DNA of 64,000 nucleotides, taken from positions 6,020,001-6,084,000 of the forward strand of contig NC_136001.1 in the NCBI RefSeq assembly GCF_048128805.1. The letters run 5' to 3'. The position numbers and the translations under genes are program-made. Under the pieces are notes generated by a model, which saw nothing but the letters and a program-made list of their open reading frames with translations, was not told where the DNA came from and ran no database searches. Origin of the DNA: Centroberyx gerrardi (lineage: Eukaryota > Chordata > Actinopteri > Beryciformes > Berycidae). Positions 1-11,751 of this stretch are shown here, piece after piece. Positions within the stretch are counted from its first letter, which is position 1, and each line of letters starts with the position of its first letter.

Positions 1-1073
1 AAGAGGCCAGCAGCTAGAACCAGGGCTAGTTTATATATAGACTATATTAACCATAAAACTGTTATGTTTGTGCATCTGAATCCCTGCTAGGAGCTGAGTG
101 TTGTTCCCATAGGCCCTTTGGATGGTTTTGAACTCAACCTGCACATTTGTCACTTCTGTTTTATCATTTTATACGTGCAAATAAATAAACTAAACCAAAC
201 TAAACCCCCAGCAATGACTTGGTGTAAAATCTAGTGGAGCATAGTCATCATCCCATGCATTTTTCTACTTGTGGGCGTTGAGCCTTGACAATCCTTTATC
301 AACAAGGACAAAGAGAGGAGAGAGGAAAAGCAGTATAAAGTATGTGTGCTGCCGGCACAAAGGGCCTTAAACTGACCTTTCATCCTCATATAACTGTGCA
401 AGTTGTTCTAGTCGCATTTGATTCATATAAACGTAACAGAGGTGGCCTTATAATCAATCAAAGAATATAGAGTAATCCACAGTAATCCAGTATCACTTTC
501 AACTCAAACCCTAACCTCTTACATAAAATGCATCATCTCCCAAACTCTATATTGTTCCACATAAATGTATGCTGGTGTTACTACCTGTCTCCATAATGTT
601 GACTAAACCTTTTTCTGAACATAGCAGTTGTTTTGGTATTATGACAAAGCAACAAAGCAGAGTTAATCCAATTAATCACGTGTAAACAGATGACCAAGTG
701 TGTTATTAACCCTTTGCTGTGGGTTCAAGGTGTGACTACAGGCCTACATGTTAGGCATATACTGGACTCTACACTTCTAACGGCCAACATATTTAACAGG
801 GTTCAGTAGTTAACTTAATCTATCAAGGTGCTCCTGTAACAAAGTCCAGCACTGTAAATTGGATAGATACATACATCGGCTAGAAAAAACAACAACAAAA
901 CAGACAGAAATCTATAAGGATAGGCTTCGAAAAATGAAACGCGAATAAGCCTGATAGTTAACGAGTAACGATGTTTGCTTTAAGTAGCATATGGACAACA
1001 ATCAAAAACTTATTCATCAATAATTATTAGCCTATATCCATCTTCAACCACTGAAGATGACCCAATGCGTTGC
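1..1073. other. intergenic, nothing recognised
   Basis: AT-rich sequence with stop codons in all frames and no repeat or motif that I recognise. It precedes the palindromic repeat copy that begins near 1075. Confidence 0.4.
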
Positions 1074-1074
1074 G

Positions 1075-1556
1075 TTTACTTTTGCAAGGCGAGAAAATCA
1101 CGCCAATCTCCATTCTAAAATCTGGCTAATTAAGGTGGCCTTGCATATCGGCACGCATGCATGCATCGTAAAACATGATTGAAGACCTCTTCTGAAGTGT
1201 TAGGTTCCAATAGTAAATTCGGCATAAATATAATTAATCCAACAGGTCCTTTTCAATAAAATGTCAACCATTAGAATTGGTTCGCCTGCTATTCCCACAA
1301 CATTTTCCCACTAAAACACTCTATGGTGGGCGGTAGTGAGCAGCGTGAATCAATTCAATAGAAGTAAAAAACAAAAAATAGAAATAAGTGCTGCTTGGTG
1401 GATCAGGTATATGCCGAATTCTCCAGTAAACCCTAATGATTGGTGAAAACGTTATAAGTCATGTTAAATGCATTTAATAAGCCGATAAGCAAGGAAAAAC
1501 TAAATCGCGAGATTTTTTGAATGGAAGTACTTTCTCTCCATACAAGAGAGAACGGC
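1075..1556. repeat. long imperfect palindrome (foldback element), copy A
   Basis: The sequence folds back on itself around position 1315. The inner arms GAATTGGTTC (1274) and GAATCAATTC (1347) are reverse complements with few mismatches. Further out, ATGCCGAATT near 1411 on the right is matched by its reverse complement near 1220 on the left. GCCGATAAGCAAGG near 1481 is matched by the complement of GCCGATATGCAAGG on the left near 1150. Arms are about 235 bp, with many small gaps. The same arm sequence makes up a second palindrome at 48.37-48.85 kb. It resembles a foldback or long-TIR MITE; no coding content. Confidence 0.65.
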
Positions 1557-3080
1557 GCGTCGAGGCTATAGGCTGTGGGGATATAACCTGTTGCTTACTC
1601 CTCATGACATCACCCTATCTTGCAATCTTAACGAACAATATTCGGTCTGTTTAAAACTAGCTGATATTAAATGCCACACACATCATATTTGCTAAAGCAG
1701 AACGTACCCAGCTTGCGACAGAAAAGGCCCCCAGAACAGCTCCCATGACTGTCCTGTTTCGGTGCAGAAGCGGACAGTCTCTAAATCCGTTTTCTTCCTC
1801 CCGTTACTTCTCTGTCCCTCCAGGTTGGATTCCAACCGTAAATACAGGAAGAATCAAATGTTTCAACTTTCAGAGAACTAAACAGGACACAAATAACATA
1901 GTCAACAGTTACTGTAGCCCACTATATGTGAGTACAGTGAGTGTATTACTTCCTTCGTCAACCTGTGGTGCTCAATCGTGTCTTCCCGTATGATTTTTCT
2001 CCAGTGCGTCATGCAGGATGATGTCATTACGTTGAGATAACTGTACAGTCTGAATGTATGAACAGAACTGTACCACATTGTTGCATTCAGGTGCTCCTCA
2101 TAAGCTCGCGCATTCGAGGGATTTTCAGATATAATAATAAAGGTGTTTTTTGGTGGCTGTTTTATTGCCGCAGCGGCGGAATGAGGATGGAAAAATGCGC
2201 GTCAGGCATGTATTCGATGTTTAGTTAAGTTTAGGGCTGTGAAAATTAATTTGAAGTGTTTTGTTCATTTTGAATATTTGATTTATTTAAATCTATGTTT
2301 TTGGTACTATAGTAGGACAGGTGTGTGGGGCGGGCATGCAGCCAGGAAGGGGCGGGCATATGATTATAACACCTGTCTTTGTTATTGTGTGGCGGTTCTT
2401 TGTAGGAACCGTTTGTGTGTTCAGATGCTGTTTTCTGATGCGTGTGCCTCAAATGGGAAGCGCACAAAATGTCTAACTTACTCCCAAAGGCTTGGCATTC
2501 TATATTGAAAGCTGTCAGGAAACAAGTAGGTTAAAATACAAACAAGGTGCAATGTGCATGGAAAAACTTAATGTTTTCATGGAATCAAGTGCATGATTCT
2601 TTGCTGAACTTTGCCTCAAGATGAAGTTGTGAGGCAGTCAACGGTTTCAAGCAAAAATGACACTGTTCTGTGCTTTTATTGAAAAGGTAAAAGAATATAC
2701 AACCCCATGATAATGAAAACCTTGACCTGAGTGTGGCAGATGTGGATGAAATCAGACCTGGGACAGTCAGAACGATATCTTGACCAGCATGCAAAGGCAA
2801 AATGATATTGCACTGATGATATTGCACTTTCTTGAACAATCCACCAGGGGGCAGCCAAGAGACATAGTGCGCAGCTGCCAACATCTTCCTCAATTCTCAT
2901 GACCAAGGATATCAAAGAGCCAAGCAGTTACTCAAACAGCATTTTGGAAACGAACATAAAATTGCCTCTGTTTACATGGATAAGGTTTTAAACTGGAGGG
3001 TGTTAAAGCATTACAGGCATTTTCACTTTGCTGCAATGTAACTGCAATGTAACTTACAAGTCACGGTCCTGTTATCGAGC
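1557..3080. other. intergenic upstream of fndc11
   Basis: No coding exon is recognised. Open frames here are short, overlap on both strands and lack family similarity. A small stem (GGTTC...GAACC, near 2395-2410) is the only local structure I noted. Confidence 0.35.
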
Positions 3081-3084
3081 TTTT

Positions 3085-3262
3085 TCTGAATTGGTGCAAC
3101 AGTGCATTCCTGCAACTTAATGTGACCAAAACAAAAGATATGTGTATTGATTTCAGGCGTCAACCCCATCTCCACCAGAGCACCAGGAGGTCAAAACTGT
3201 TGCCAATTACAAATATCTCGGCACCATGATAGACAACAAGCTGACCTTTGAATATAACACTG
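3085..3262 (+). mobile_element. LINE reverse-transcriptase C-terminal relic
   Basis: Translation of the + strand gives a broken stretch reading LNVTKTKDMCIDFRR and, after a frameshift, YKYLGTMIDNKLTF. This is the usual arrangement just downstream of the catalytic motif in fish L2/CR1/Rex-like non-LTR retrotransposons. Frameshifts and a missing core show it is dead. A typical LINE 3' tail follows at 3.54-3.64 kb in the same orientation, so both may come from one deleted copy. Confidence 0.7.
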
Positions 3263-3540
3263 AGATGTTTTTTTTTTTTTTTTTACTGTAACTGATAGGC
3301 CTATGCTAGACCATAATATTGGTCATAATTTGAATGTATAAATATGCAAATCCAATGCAATTGAGTCATTATTATTTAGAATGTAATTGCAGAAAACCTT
3401 AATGAAACAGGGGGAAAATAATTATCAGGAGCAAACAAAGTCTACAGAAAACTGCAATCATGGCATCTTGATGGCTTCCCACATAGTGTTTTGTTTTTGT
3501 GTTGTTCTTGTAAGCAACTTTTATGTACATTTTGTCCTCC

Positions 3541-3640
3541 ATGCTGCCCTCTTGGCCAGGTCTCTCTTGCAAAAGAGATGTTTAATCTCAGTGAGATTTA
3601 CCTGGTTAAATAAAAGTTAAATGAATAAAATAAATAACAT
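3541..3640 (+). mobile_element. LINE 3' tail
   Basis: The segment CTCTTGCAAAAGAGATG followed by AATCTCAGTGAGATTT, CCTGGTTAAATAAAAG and an A/T-rich simple tail is the characteristic 3' end (small stem-loops plus tail) of abundant fish L2-like LINEs, recalled from general knowledge of fish repeats. Confidence 0.6.
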
Positions 3641-3962
3641 GAAAGTAGCAAAAAATCCTATTTACCATTTTTGGGGTCGTTCACGTGCGCTCAAGTAGCG
3701 GATATTTCCGCAGCACTTGAAGGCAACATAGGCTGCACATGAAGGCAACATAGGCAACATGACAGCTCTGTCATCCCGTAACCATGACGACAAACAGAAA
3801 AACCAAATTAACTATAAACAAAACTAAAACAAGATTGCAAGACAAGACTGCGGACACGTGGAAAAAGAGGTAAGCTAAATGATTTTTTGTATAAACGCTG
3901 GGTGTCATTTCGGCTCGTAATTCTAACTGACAGAAAATGATAATATAATGTTGAAAGTAATT

Positions 3963-4040
3963 AAGCAATATCACACGAGAGGGAGTGCTGTTGTACTGTA
4001 TATCAGCCGTGTGATATTGACCTCGAGTGTGATATTGCTT
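3963..4040. repeat. short foldback element
   Basis: AAGCAATATCACACGAG at the left is repeated inverted as CTCGAGTGTGATATTGCTT at the right, with a further internal copy of the GTGTGATATTG word. The result is a ~78-bp cruciform-capable unit about 360 bp upstream of the fndc11 start. Confidence 0.6.
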
Positions 4041-4400
4041 TTATACAACAGTTGTATAAACAAAGCTATTCATTAAGTAATGGTAATTTGAGACAACAGA
4101 TAATTTGTGTCTGTTATTTGTCTCCGCCAACAAAAACAGTTCCCTCAGGATTCCACTACCAAGTGTTGCCAAGCAACAGGTAAACTGTTTCCCGACTGTA
4201 AGCTAGCTAGCTACTTTTAGGTTAGCACAGACGATTTCAGCTTACTTTCTTCACAATCTTCCGCCTCGGCCGACCGTTCATAATTAAGGTCAAATGTAAC
4301 GTGTGATTGACAGCTATGCATGTATCATACAGTCACAGAGAAAAGAGTCAAGCTGGCGTCCTCAAGCTCAGATGACTGTGGGTGGCAGCACCCCACGAAG

Positions 4401-5680
4401 ATGAACAGCGGCAGTAGCGGTGACAGTGGCCAGACGGGGAACGATGGCCAGGAGGCCAACATTAACCTCCGAGCCCAAATGCTACAGCTTCTCTCCACCA
4501 GGCTTAGCAACTACTCCATCAAGGTAGGTAGACCAAAATGTAGAGCTAGCATGTACAAGCCATGTAAAGCTGTCATATACTACAGTATTAATGCTGTATA
4601 ATATTATGTTGTAAATAAGAGCTGGGCCTCTTGTGATCATAGGAGAAATTAACTGAGCGTGGGAGAGCTGCAGTTTGCAGTTCTACCTTTAAGCAAGACA
4701 ATTAAACCTTTCACAAACCTTCAAGGCGCATGGCAGACCCAGCGCTCCTCTGAAATGTGTATGGTGTCTGAGGGATAGTCTGTGAAGGATTAGTCGTATA
4801 GCAGAACACATAGCTAACACATCCTTCTCACATCTAACACATTCTTCTCAAATTGCTTTGATGTATTTTCAAGGTTATCCAGAACCAACTAGACCTCATG
4901 CGCAAGAGCTCCTTTTACCTGGAAATACAGCACCATGATTTGCCCCCACCTGCAGACCGACAGCAGGTCCAGCAGCCTTTGTGTATGTCCAACGAGACAT
5001 TGTTGGCTCTCATTGACCACCGGAGGCTGAACCGTATGCTGAAGTGTGCCAGCGACCATGTGAAGCTCCGGATCACCCTACTGGATGAGCTCTACATACA
5101 GATTATCAAGGACTGTGAGGAGCTGGGGGCCTTCATCAACCAACGCGACCCAGGTCTGGTGGATGGCAACACCCAGCGCGCCATGCAGGACAAGCTCCTG
5201 CAAGTTCATGAGGCCCTGAATGAGTTTGACAACAGGCTGAAACCCGGCCCGCTGTATATGAAGCACAAGCTCATCCCCCACACAGGTAACATCCCACCGC
5301 CAGAGATCAGCCTGTCACTGGCCATCAAGAAGCCAGTGATGTTTGACAGGTTCAAGTCGTACACAACATCCAGCAGCGCGGAGCTGCACTGGGCAATCGC
5401 CAGTCAGGAGCCTCAGGGCGAGGCCACGGAGTTCGAGATCCACTTCAAGATCCTCCGCCCAACCACTGCTGATCAGGGCGAGTTTGGGACAGTGACCTGC
5501 AGTTCCTACAGCACACAGATCGCCAACTTGATCCCGGGCAGGTCCTACCAGTTCTCTGTCAAGAGAGTAGATGACTACACCTTGGTCTATGCAATGTGGA
5601 TCGAGACCATGATCCTGGACACCAAGGCTGTTTCCACAGGCTCCGAACATGGATGCAAGAAGAGGATGCTTCCCTGGTAG
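4401..5680 (+). CDS. fndc11: Fibronectin type III domain-containing protein 11
   Basis: Two coding exons: 4401-4523 and 4874-5680, joined by a phase-0 intron (donor AAG|GTAGGT, acceptor TTTTCAAG|GTT). The product is 309 aa from the ATG at 4401, close to the ~318 aa of human FNDC11. An in-frame ATG at 4320 would add 27 residues; I prefer 4401 because it has a purine at -3 and gives the family length. The first ~180 residues are charged and helical. The C-terminal part (about PPEISLSLAIKK to MILDTKA) is the single FN3-like domain, with the YSTQIANLIPGRSYQFSVK strand pattern. The molecular role of FNDC11 is poorly known; human expression is reported mainly in testis and ciliated tissues. In human it lies beside HELZ2, which is also in this window, supporting the assignment. 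Confidence 0.85.
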
Positions 5681-5755
5681 AATGCATGGAGAGTGCAGAG
5701 AATGCAAAGCCTATATCGACAAAGAAAAATATATCTGACTTTATATTTTATTGCA

Positions 5756-5761
5756 AATAAA
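5756..5761 (+). terminator. fndc11 poly(A) signal
   Basis: AATAAA, 76 bp after the fndc11 stop codon and on the same strand. It is the first canonical signal downstream and implies a very short 3' UTR. Confidence 0.6.
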
Positions 5762-6329
5762 AGAGCTTTCTGGATTTCTTGCATTTCTTGTCATTAATCA
5801 GACATTCACAAAGAGCTGTTTACTGCTAAGAATGTGTTGGCGGGCTTTGACACAATCAGCGCTCATTTGTATACTGGTTTCAACTGCAAGAGGAACAACG
5901 CCACATCTGGAAGGGAACTTCTGTCTCCTCATTTTCAGTGCCAGCAGAAGACCTTTTAAAAAGACAGTATGTTGTCAGTATGTTGTCAGTAGGTTTATTA
6001 CTTTGTGGCTTGTTGATCTGCTCATACCACTTCTGCTCCTCATGTTGGGCGAAGGCATATTCAAAATCTCAAAAATTTCGGGGAGTACAACCTGTCAGTG
6101 AGTCATATTATGGTTCTAAAAAAGGCTTTTACAGAATGCATATTTATTAATTTTTCTTTGTATTTGCCAGCTCAGCGGCCCATAAAAATACATGCTTGCA
6201 AAGTCTGTTATCAGACATTTTACACAACATCTGCCAGTTGTTGAAAATACATAGCCTCTGGCAGTGTCATGTAGTTTTCCAGCCCATATCTCCATGAGTT
6301 GCAGCATTTGGGGTGTATGTCTCTACTCT

Positions 6330-6660
6330 CAGATTGTAGCGACATGCACGATTAAAAACAGCATTGAGTCTTTTTTTTTTAACCCCACACCGCTGCCCCA
6401 TATGTTAGGGATAGGGAGAACCACATTTAAACAACTTTGTGTAACACTGAAAAGGTAAAAATATGAAGAACAGATTTTGAGAGTTTGAAGAACAGATGGA
6501 TTCCTGAAATGGACAACTTTAGTTTTATGAACATTCATGTTTAGTCTCCCTTCCTCATACCATTTACAGACAAGGTCTAACATAATTCGTCTTCAGTTTC
6601 TGAAATGAGAGCTAGATGATCAGCATAAAGCAGGAAAAGTCGATAAAAGAACCCAAAGGT
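6330..6660 (-). mobile_element. LINE reverse-transcriptase relic with decayed catalytic box
   Basis: On the minus strand the peptide LLYADHLALISETEDEL is followed, after a one-base frame change, by CKWYEEGRLNMNVHKTKVV. This is the RT palm of a fish non-LTR element. The catalytic YADD box reads YADH and the frame is broken, so it is inactive. It lies downstream, in element orientation, of the endonuclease fragment at 7.3-7.74 kb, so both may be parts of one deleted element. Confidence 0.7.
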
Positions 6661-7121
6661 GCCTTTTCTTCTCTTCTTTCTACAGTCAATGATTGAGAAC
6701 TCTGTTTTGTCAGCTATTATGTTGTTAGTTTCAGCCCAGTTAGGAATACGGATAAACAGAACACAACAAAACAGTGTATAGACAGATGATGTTACTGTAA
6801 TAACGGGACTCTTTTATCCTTCCTTGATTTAGGAATAGGGCTGATAATAACCCCTTTTCCCCACGTCAGGGATCGCATTATGTAGGAAACAAGTAAGGAA
6901 GAAGCACATGTAGCCCAATCAGCATTGCTTTGCTTTAAGCATTGCTTTTAAACAAGTATTTGGATTTTCCTATGTTTTACAATCACAAATACTGCCTGCC
7001 ATGTTATACTGTTAAGAAATTGCATCTTCATTATATGTTCATTACATCACCAAATGACCCTTAGTCTGTTCCATTCACATTGGTTCTGCATGCACTTGAA
7101 TTTGAGGGACATAGTAATAGG

Positions 7122-7275
7122 TTAAAGGTGTAATATGTAGTTTTGGGCATGAAATTGTTCATTCAGAAAATTTAATAACAATATTCACTGATATACATTT
7201 TCATAACTAGTTATTAAAATATATCAATGTCTTTCAAATCAAATGTCTTTCCCAAAACTACATACTTCACCTCTA
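7122..7275. mobile_element. short MITE
   Basis: GTTAAAGGTGTAATATGTAG at the left is mirrored by CTACATACTTCACCTC at the right, enclosing ~110 bp of A/T-rich DNA. TTAA at the left edge and the GCAATATG/GTAATATG-type end are shared with the larger element at 57.26 kb, so this is a short member of the same TTAA-type MITE class. Confidence 0.6.
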
Positions 7276-7294
7276 CCTATATAGTTGTAGTTAT

Positions 7295-7741
7295 TTATTT
7301 ATTGTTATTTGATATCTGTGAATATGTACTCTTCCACTTCTTCCATGTAATATGCAACAATTGGCTCTTGGCAATTGGAGGAATTAGTAGAGAATCCACC
7401 ACATCGCTCTCTCCTACTGCATCCACTCCCTCAATACAGTCTGGTGTGCTTCCACATCTACTGTTAAAGTCACCCATGATACAGAAAGGACCGAGCCCCT
7501 GGACTCTATACATATGGAGGCTCGCATAAAAATCAGAAACATCACCTTGACTAGTGGAGTTAGCAGAGGGAAGATAGCACACTGTGACCACGAAAACCTG
7601 ATTGGAGTGGAGTTGTGACTTTGCTGTCAGATTAACCCAAACAACACCCTCCATAGAGTTTTCCAGGATATCACAATCATAATCAAGGCAGAACTGTTCA
7701 CTGATGAATAGGTTGGAGCCCGATAGTGGAGTTTTGGCCAA
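7295..7741 (-). mobile_element. LINE apurinic-endonuclease domain fragment
   Basis: A 148-codon open stretch on the minus strand contains VVTVCYLPSANSTSQGD, FYASLHMYRVQGLGPF and CIMGDFNSRCG. GDFN is the catalytic-site signature of the APE-type endonuclease domain in LINE ORF2. It has no proper start and ends in unrelated sequence, so it is a fragment rather than a host gene. Confidence 0.75.
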
Positions 7742-9770
7742 ACTGTCTATACAAAATTTGAATTTTCCAATGCAGTGAATGCAGTAAAAAGTGGAACTTC
7801 TCCAATGGCTAAATCTGTTGAGTCAGTTTCATTTTTTTTGGGCTAACCTTGACAGATAGAGTGGCACCACTGGATGGTCTCTAGGTGCTTGTGCTAGGTG
7901 CATTCATCAAACCACTTTACGTTTTACTTACCAAATTGTGTTTACAGAATCAGAGAACGGGTGGGAGAGAAAATCAGTGAAATATCAATATTTATATGCT
8001 GAAATAATATACATTTGTGTAGGGAACCCACTGACACACAAGGCAGGAGGAGCTCCGTAATGTCTACCTTCAGCTTTGAGGTCTATTGAACAACATGGAC
8101 ATTTGTGTGTGACATGCCTCGGTATAGTTAAGTCATGATTACATCAGAACGTGGACGACATCCAAGAGGGTGTGAGAACAACTTCATTAATGTCGCAATA
8201 GGCAACTTTACAGGATGTACGTGAATTGATGTTGCAACCACGAAGGACCGATGATGCTGAGATTTTGCCCAAGTTCCCTTTAGCAGGAAAGATTTGAAGC
8301 GCTGCAGGATATTAGCAGTGTTGCTTACAGCATAGTGTGCTGACTCAAAGGTTTATGCACAAAATATGACCCATTAATGCAAAAGGCATGAAATTGCTGC
8401 CCCCGCCTGAAGTCCAACCAGGTGACACCTATGGGCAAAGGGAACACTGGACTCTCCTGCAGCCCCGCAGTAAATCCTTATTGTGTTAGATTTTCCTGTT
8501 TATAGCACAATCCTGATCTGATTTGCAAGCCAGAGGAAGCCTTGCTATAATGACTCATTAATCCTAACAAGCCTGGAAATGGCACATTGGTCACAATGAC
8601 AGAGCAAGCCGAGGGTTCAAGAGGGTCATTAACTGAACTCTTGCCCTGATCAGCTGCAGGCCCAACGCCCCACCTTCCAATCTTGTTTCATTTTTCATTT
8701 AGTAGTATTGCGAAGGACAGGATGCTGTGCTCCGCTATTGTTTGAGTTTTGAGGAAATCTGTTCAGAGGTTACAGGAGATGATGTCAGGTATTTTCCAGT
8801 AAAGATGCGTTTTGACAAGAAATCAGGCATTAACTTTCACTTTCCATCACCTCCGGGACTGGCTAGGTGTGTGGAATTTCCATGATCAGGAAGATTTAGG
8901 ATTTGGCCATAACCGATTACTTTCTCTCCCTAACAGTCCGTAAAGTTGCAATGTTTTAAATGGGCTGTTACAAAATGCCATTCAAAAGGCTCTTCTTGAA
9001 TACTTGCAAGTAAATTAGTTTTCAACTTAGTTCAGCTCAGGCCATGCTGATAAATTTGCATGTTTGTGGTCAGCCCACCCTTTCCTGAAAGCTGTGTGTG
9101 TCTTTGACATTCGTTGAACTTGTTACCAAATTTCACCGAATGTTTGGAGAGACCTGGATTTCAAAAGATGGCAGAATACTGCTGCGGTTGACAAAGAAAT
9201 ATCCTAGAACTGTCGGCCATGGAATCAATTCCTGCGAGCCTCGACTCAGGAAATGGGAAAAGTGCAATAAATTGTAAATGAACGCTAGAACACTGGACAA
9301 GCACTACATAAATTGTTTAGAGAGACTGGCATAAATACCAGCGGCAGCGTCCAGAGGAATTCTGTCAGCGGCCTGTGAAGTTAGCAGAGGAGAGAGAAAT
9401 ATCAACAGAAGAATTCAACTTTCCTCTCTGCAGACCTGCAGCTTCATTTTTGGACATTTCATCCAGATTTTAGATCATTTTGTATTCCCCCCCCACCCCC
9501 CCACCCCCCCCGGCTTTCTACATACATTTTGAAAATATAGCCTAAGATCTGATAATGGCATGAGGACGAGCATATCTTATTGTATGTCGGACAGAGCTGC
9601 ACAATAATCACAACAGTATAGTTGATTCTTGCAGCTGCACTTTGCTTTCATCAGTTAAGCATAAGTTATTTATATCAGAGTAGAACGTCATGCTCAGTCG
9701 TGGCACTCCTTCCTTTTTAACACTTGGTCAACACAAACTTATCTCAGTGTTTGGAAAAAAAAAAGACAAG
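7742..9770. other. intergenic, nothing recognised
   Basis: No exon, RNA gene or clear repeat. A C-rich tract occurs at 9487-9511. Confidence 0.35.
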
Positions 9771-10707
9771 CTTTTATTTACAACAAGTCAGAAATCATTT
9801 GTGATTCCTAACCATTGCGCTTATTTCTGGTTGAGCTCTCATCTCCCAACATAATGCCAGAGTGACCTGTCTTAGATTATGGAATATGAACAGGTAAAAT
9901 CCTTTTCTTTTATGGCCCAGCAGCATTTATTACATTTTGACCACTTTTTTTTGTCACTTCAAATACTGAGTACACTTCTGCTGCCCTGGTAGTTGAGATT
10001 TGTGTGTTTTTCAACCTTTCCATAGTCAATATGTACATGAGTTTGAATCCCAGCTCTTGTTAAGGATGCTGCAGTTCTCTCACTAATTCAAAACACTACT
10101 AGGAGGATGGAATGCTGCTCTCCTCCAGATAACAAGACCAGAGAGAAGTGCCTCTTTCAAAGTCCTCAGAACATTGAGCCTCTATTATATAATCCACAGA
10201 TATAACAAAGCCATTGCAAAATATATCATATTCTTTACAGTGCAAATATAGTGCAATACATCACAAATCATTATACAAAAAAAGTCCCTGGCAATGCATA
10301 ACCACAATATGTTGCATTTTACTTTTCCCAAAAGGGGGCTGCACTGTATAGGTAGTTAATGACATGATATCAGCTTTGAAGCTTACAATGACAATAATAA
10401 TCAGCGAGAATACAGAAAGTGCAAAATATTAACATCAGTTTGTGGTACAATACCATGGACATCAGCTGGGAAGGGCAAGATATGGCACTTGATTTGTTTT
10501 GCTTTCATAATTATAATGGAGGGCAGAGATCAAACAAACATCCCAAGAAATGCATCTGGAACACTCCTTCTCAGCTGATAGCTTGATGACCTTCATCAGA
10601 TAATAATATATTGTCAGTCATCAGTCATTGCTCCACTTTGCCCCACAATATTAGTCTATTTAGAAAAGTTCTGATGCAAGTGCTTGGTGTTGTCTGTTGC
10701 TTCCTTG
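9771..10707 (-). other. probable 3' UTR of the P2Y-like receptor gene
   Basis: Non-coding DNA after the receptor stop codon. Minus-strand AATAAA-type signals occur near 9926 and 9774. The true poly(A) site cannot be chosen from sequence alone. The part at 10575-10665 also occurs, diverged, in ccn5 intron 4. Confidence 0.35.
10575..10665. repeat. dispersed repeat, first copy
   Basis: Diverged direct copy of 13340-13450 (CTGATAGCTTGATGACCTT, ATAATAATATATTGTCAG, GCTCCACTTTGCCCC). It lies just beyond the P2Y-like stop codon. Confidence 0.6.
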
Positions 10708-11751
10708 TCAGTTGAGCTGGTGGAAGTTGGCCGGACTCTCCGTCGGTGACTCCGCATCTGCCTCGGTCGGCTTGCGGTACAGGACAGCGCCCGTCCAGCC
10801 GGCCACAGACATCCGGGCCCGTTTACTGAAATGATGAAACCTCATGAGGAAATCATCATTCCCCACTAAATAAATCAGCGGGTTAATGGCGCTGTTCAGA
10901 CAAGCCAGGCCTCGGCCGATCTGGTGGGCTATGTAGATGTCGTCGAAGCTGGCGTGGCAAGTCCCATCCTGCTTCAAAATCCTCGTCTTTAAGTTGAGAT
11001 TTCGAAACACGTGGTAGGGGATGAAGCAGATGGAGAATAGCAGCACCAGGATGACGACCAGCTTCAAGCACCGCTGTTTCAGCAGGGGGTTGACGTTGGC
11101 TTTTGTGGCAAGGACCACTATAACGTGTCCGTAACACACCAAAATGATAAGCAAGGGTATGGCGAACCCGGTGATGGTCCAGCCGATGCTGTACGGCAGG
11201 TAACTTCTGATCAACTCGTCCGAAGTGGTGTCGAAACAGGCGTGCGATGAATTTGGATGAGACTTGTCAAAGAACATATCGGGCAGGATCTGAATGAGCA
11301 CCAGAAGCCACACCAGCGCGCTTATAGCCACGGAGTGTCCGCTGGTGATTTTGCCCATCACCCTCATGGGGTGCACGATGCCCAGGTACCTGTAGATGCT
11401 GATGCAGGTGAGGAAACCGATGCTGCCGTACAGGTTGAGGTTGAAGCAGAAGCGGGTCACCTTGCAGAAGGTCTGCCCGAAGACCCACTTGCTGTTCTGC
11501 GCGTAATAGGCCACCAGGAACGGCAGGGTGAACAGGTACAGCAGGTCCGCCACCCCCAGGTTCAGCATGAAGATGTTGATGTTGCCGATCTTCGTCCAGC
11601 CCGTGCACACGCTCCTCAAGCCCCAGAAGTTGGAGAAGGTCCCGACGACGAACACGACGACGAACACGGCGGGTAGGAAGGTGTGCGTAAAGGGCAGGTT
11701 GATCCTCTCGCAGGAGGACAGGTTGGCTGCGCGTCCGGAATGCTCAGACAT
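10708..11751 (-). CDS. P2Y1/P2Y11-like nucleotide receptor (class A GPCR)
   Basis: Single-exon, 347-aa seven-transmembrane receptor. The frame is open back to a GTG at 11766, but the first ATG is at 11751 (GAA before it, good context). P2Y hallmarks: N-glycosylation site at N10; the two P2Y disulfides (C96-C172 and C14-C265); extracellular loop 2 with DTTSDE as in P2Y1; IPYHVFR at the end of TM6; and QIGRGLACLNSAINPLIY in TM7, where R250 and R280 match phosphate-binding basic residues of P2Y1/P2Y11. The DRY box reads YRY (120-122); NPLIY replaces NPxxY. By family, it would sit in the plasma membrane and respond to extracellular ADP/ATP, probably through Gq. I cannot decide between a P2Y1-like paralogue and fish P2Y11, so no symbol is given. 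No frameshift; it looks functional. Confidence 0.85.
   Translation of the reverse strand: MSEHSGRAANLSSCERINLPFTHTFLPAVFVVVFVVGTFSNFWGLRSVCTGWTKIGNINIFMLNLGVADLLYLFTLPFLVAYYAQNSKWVFGQTFCKVTRFCFNLNLYGSIGFLTCISIYRYLGIVHPMRVMGKITSGHSVAISALVWLLVLIQILPDMFFDKSHPNSSHACFDTTSDELIRSYLPYSIGWTITGFAIPLLIILVCYGHVIVVLATKANVNPLLKQRCLKLVVILVLLFSICFIPYHVFRNLNLKTRILKQDGTCHASFDDIYIAHQIGRGLACLNSAINPLIYLVGNDDFLMRFHHFSKRARMSVAGWTGAVLYRKPTEADAESPTESPANFHQLN

Noticed and set aside
3085-3640. Host gene with reverse-transcriptase similarity
   Set aside because: Frameshifted and truncated, followed by a LINE 3' tail.
11257-11676. 139-codon + strand frame opposite the P2Y-like receptor
   Set aside because: Antisense shadow of the GC-rich receptor exon; low-complexity His/Glu/Asp composition and no family similarity.
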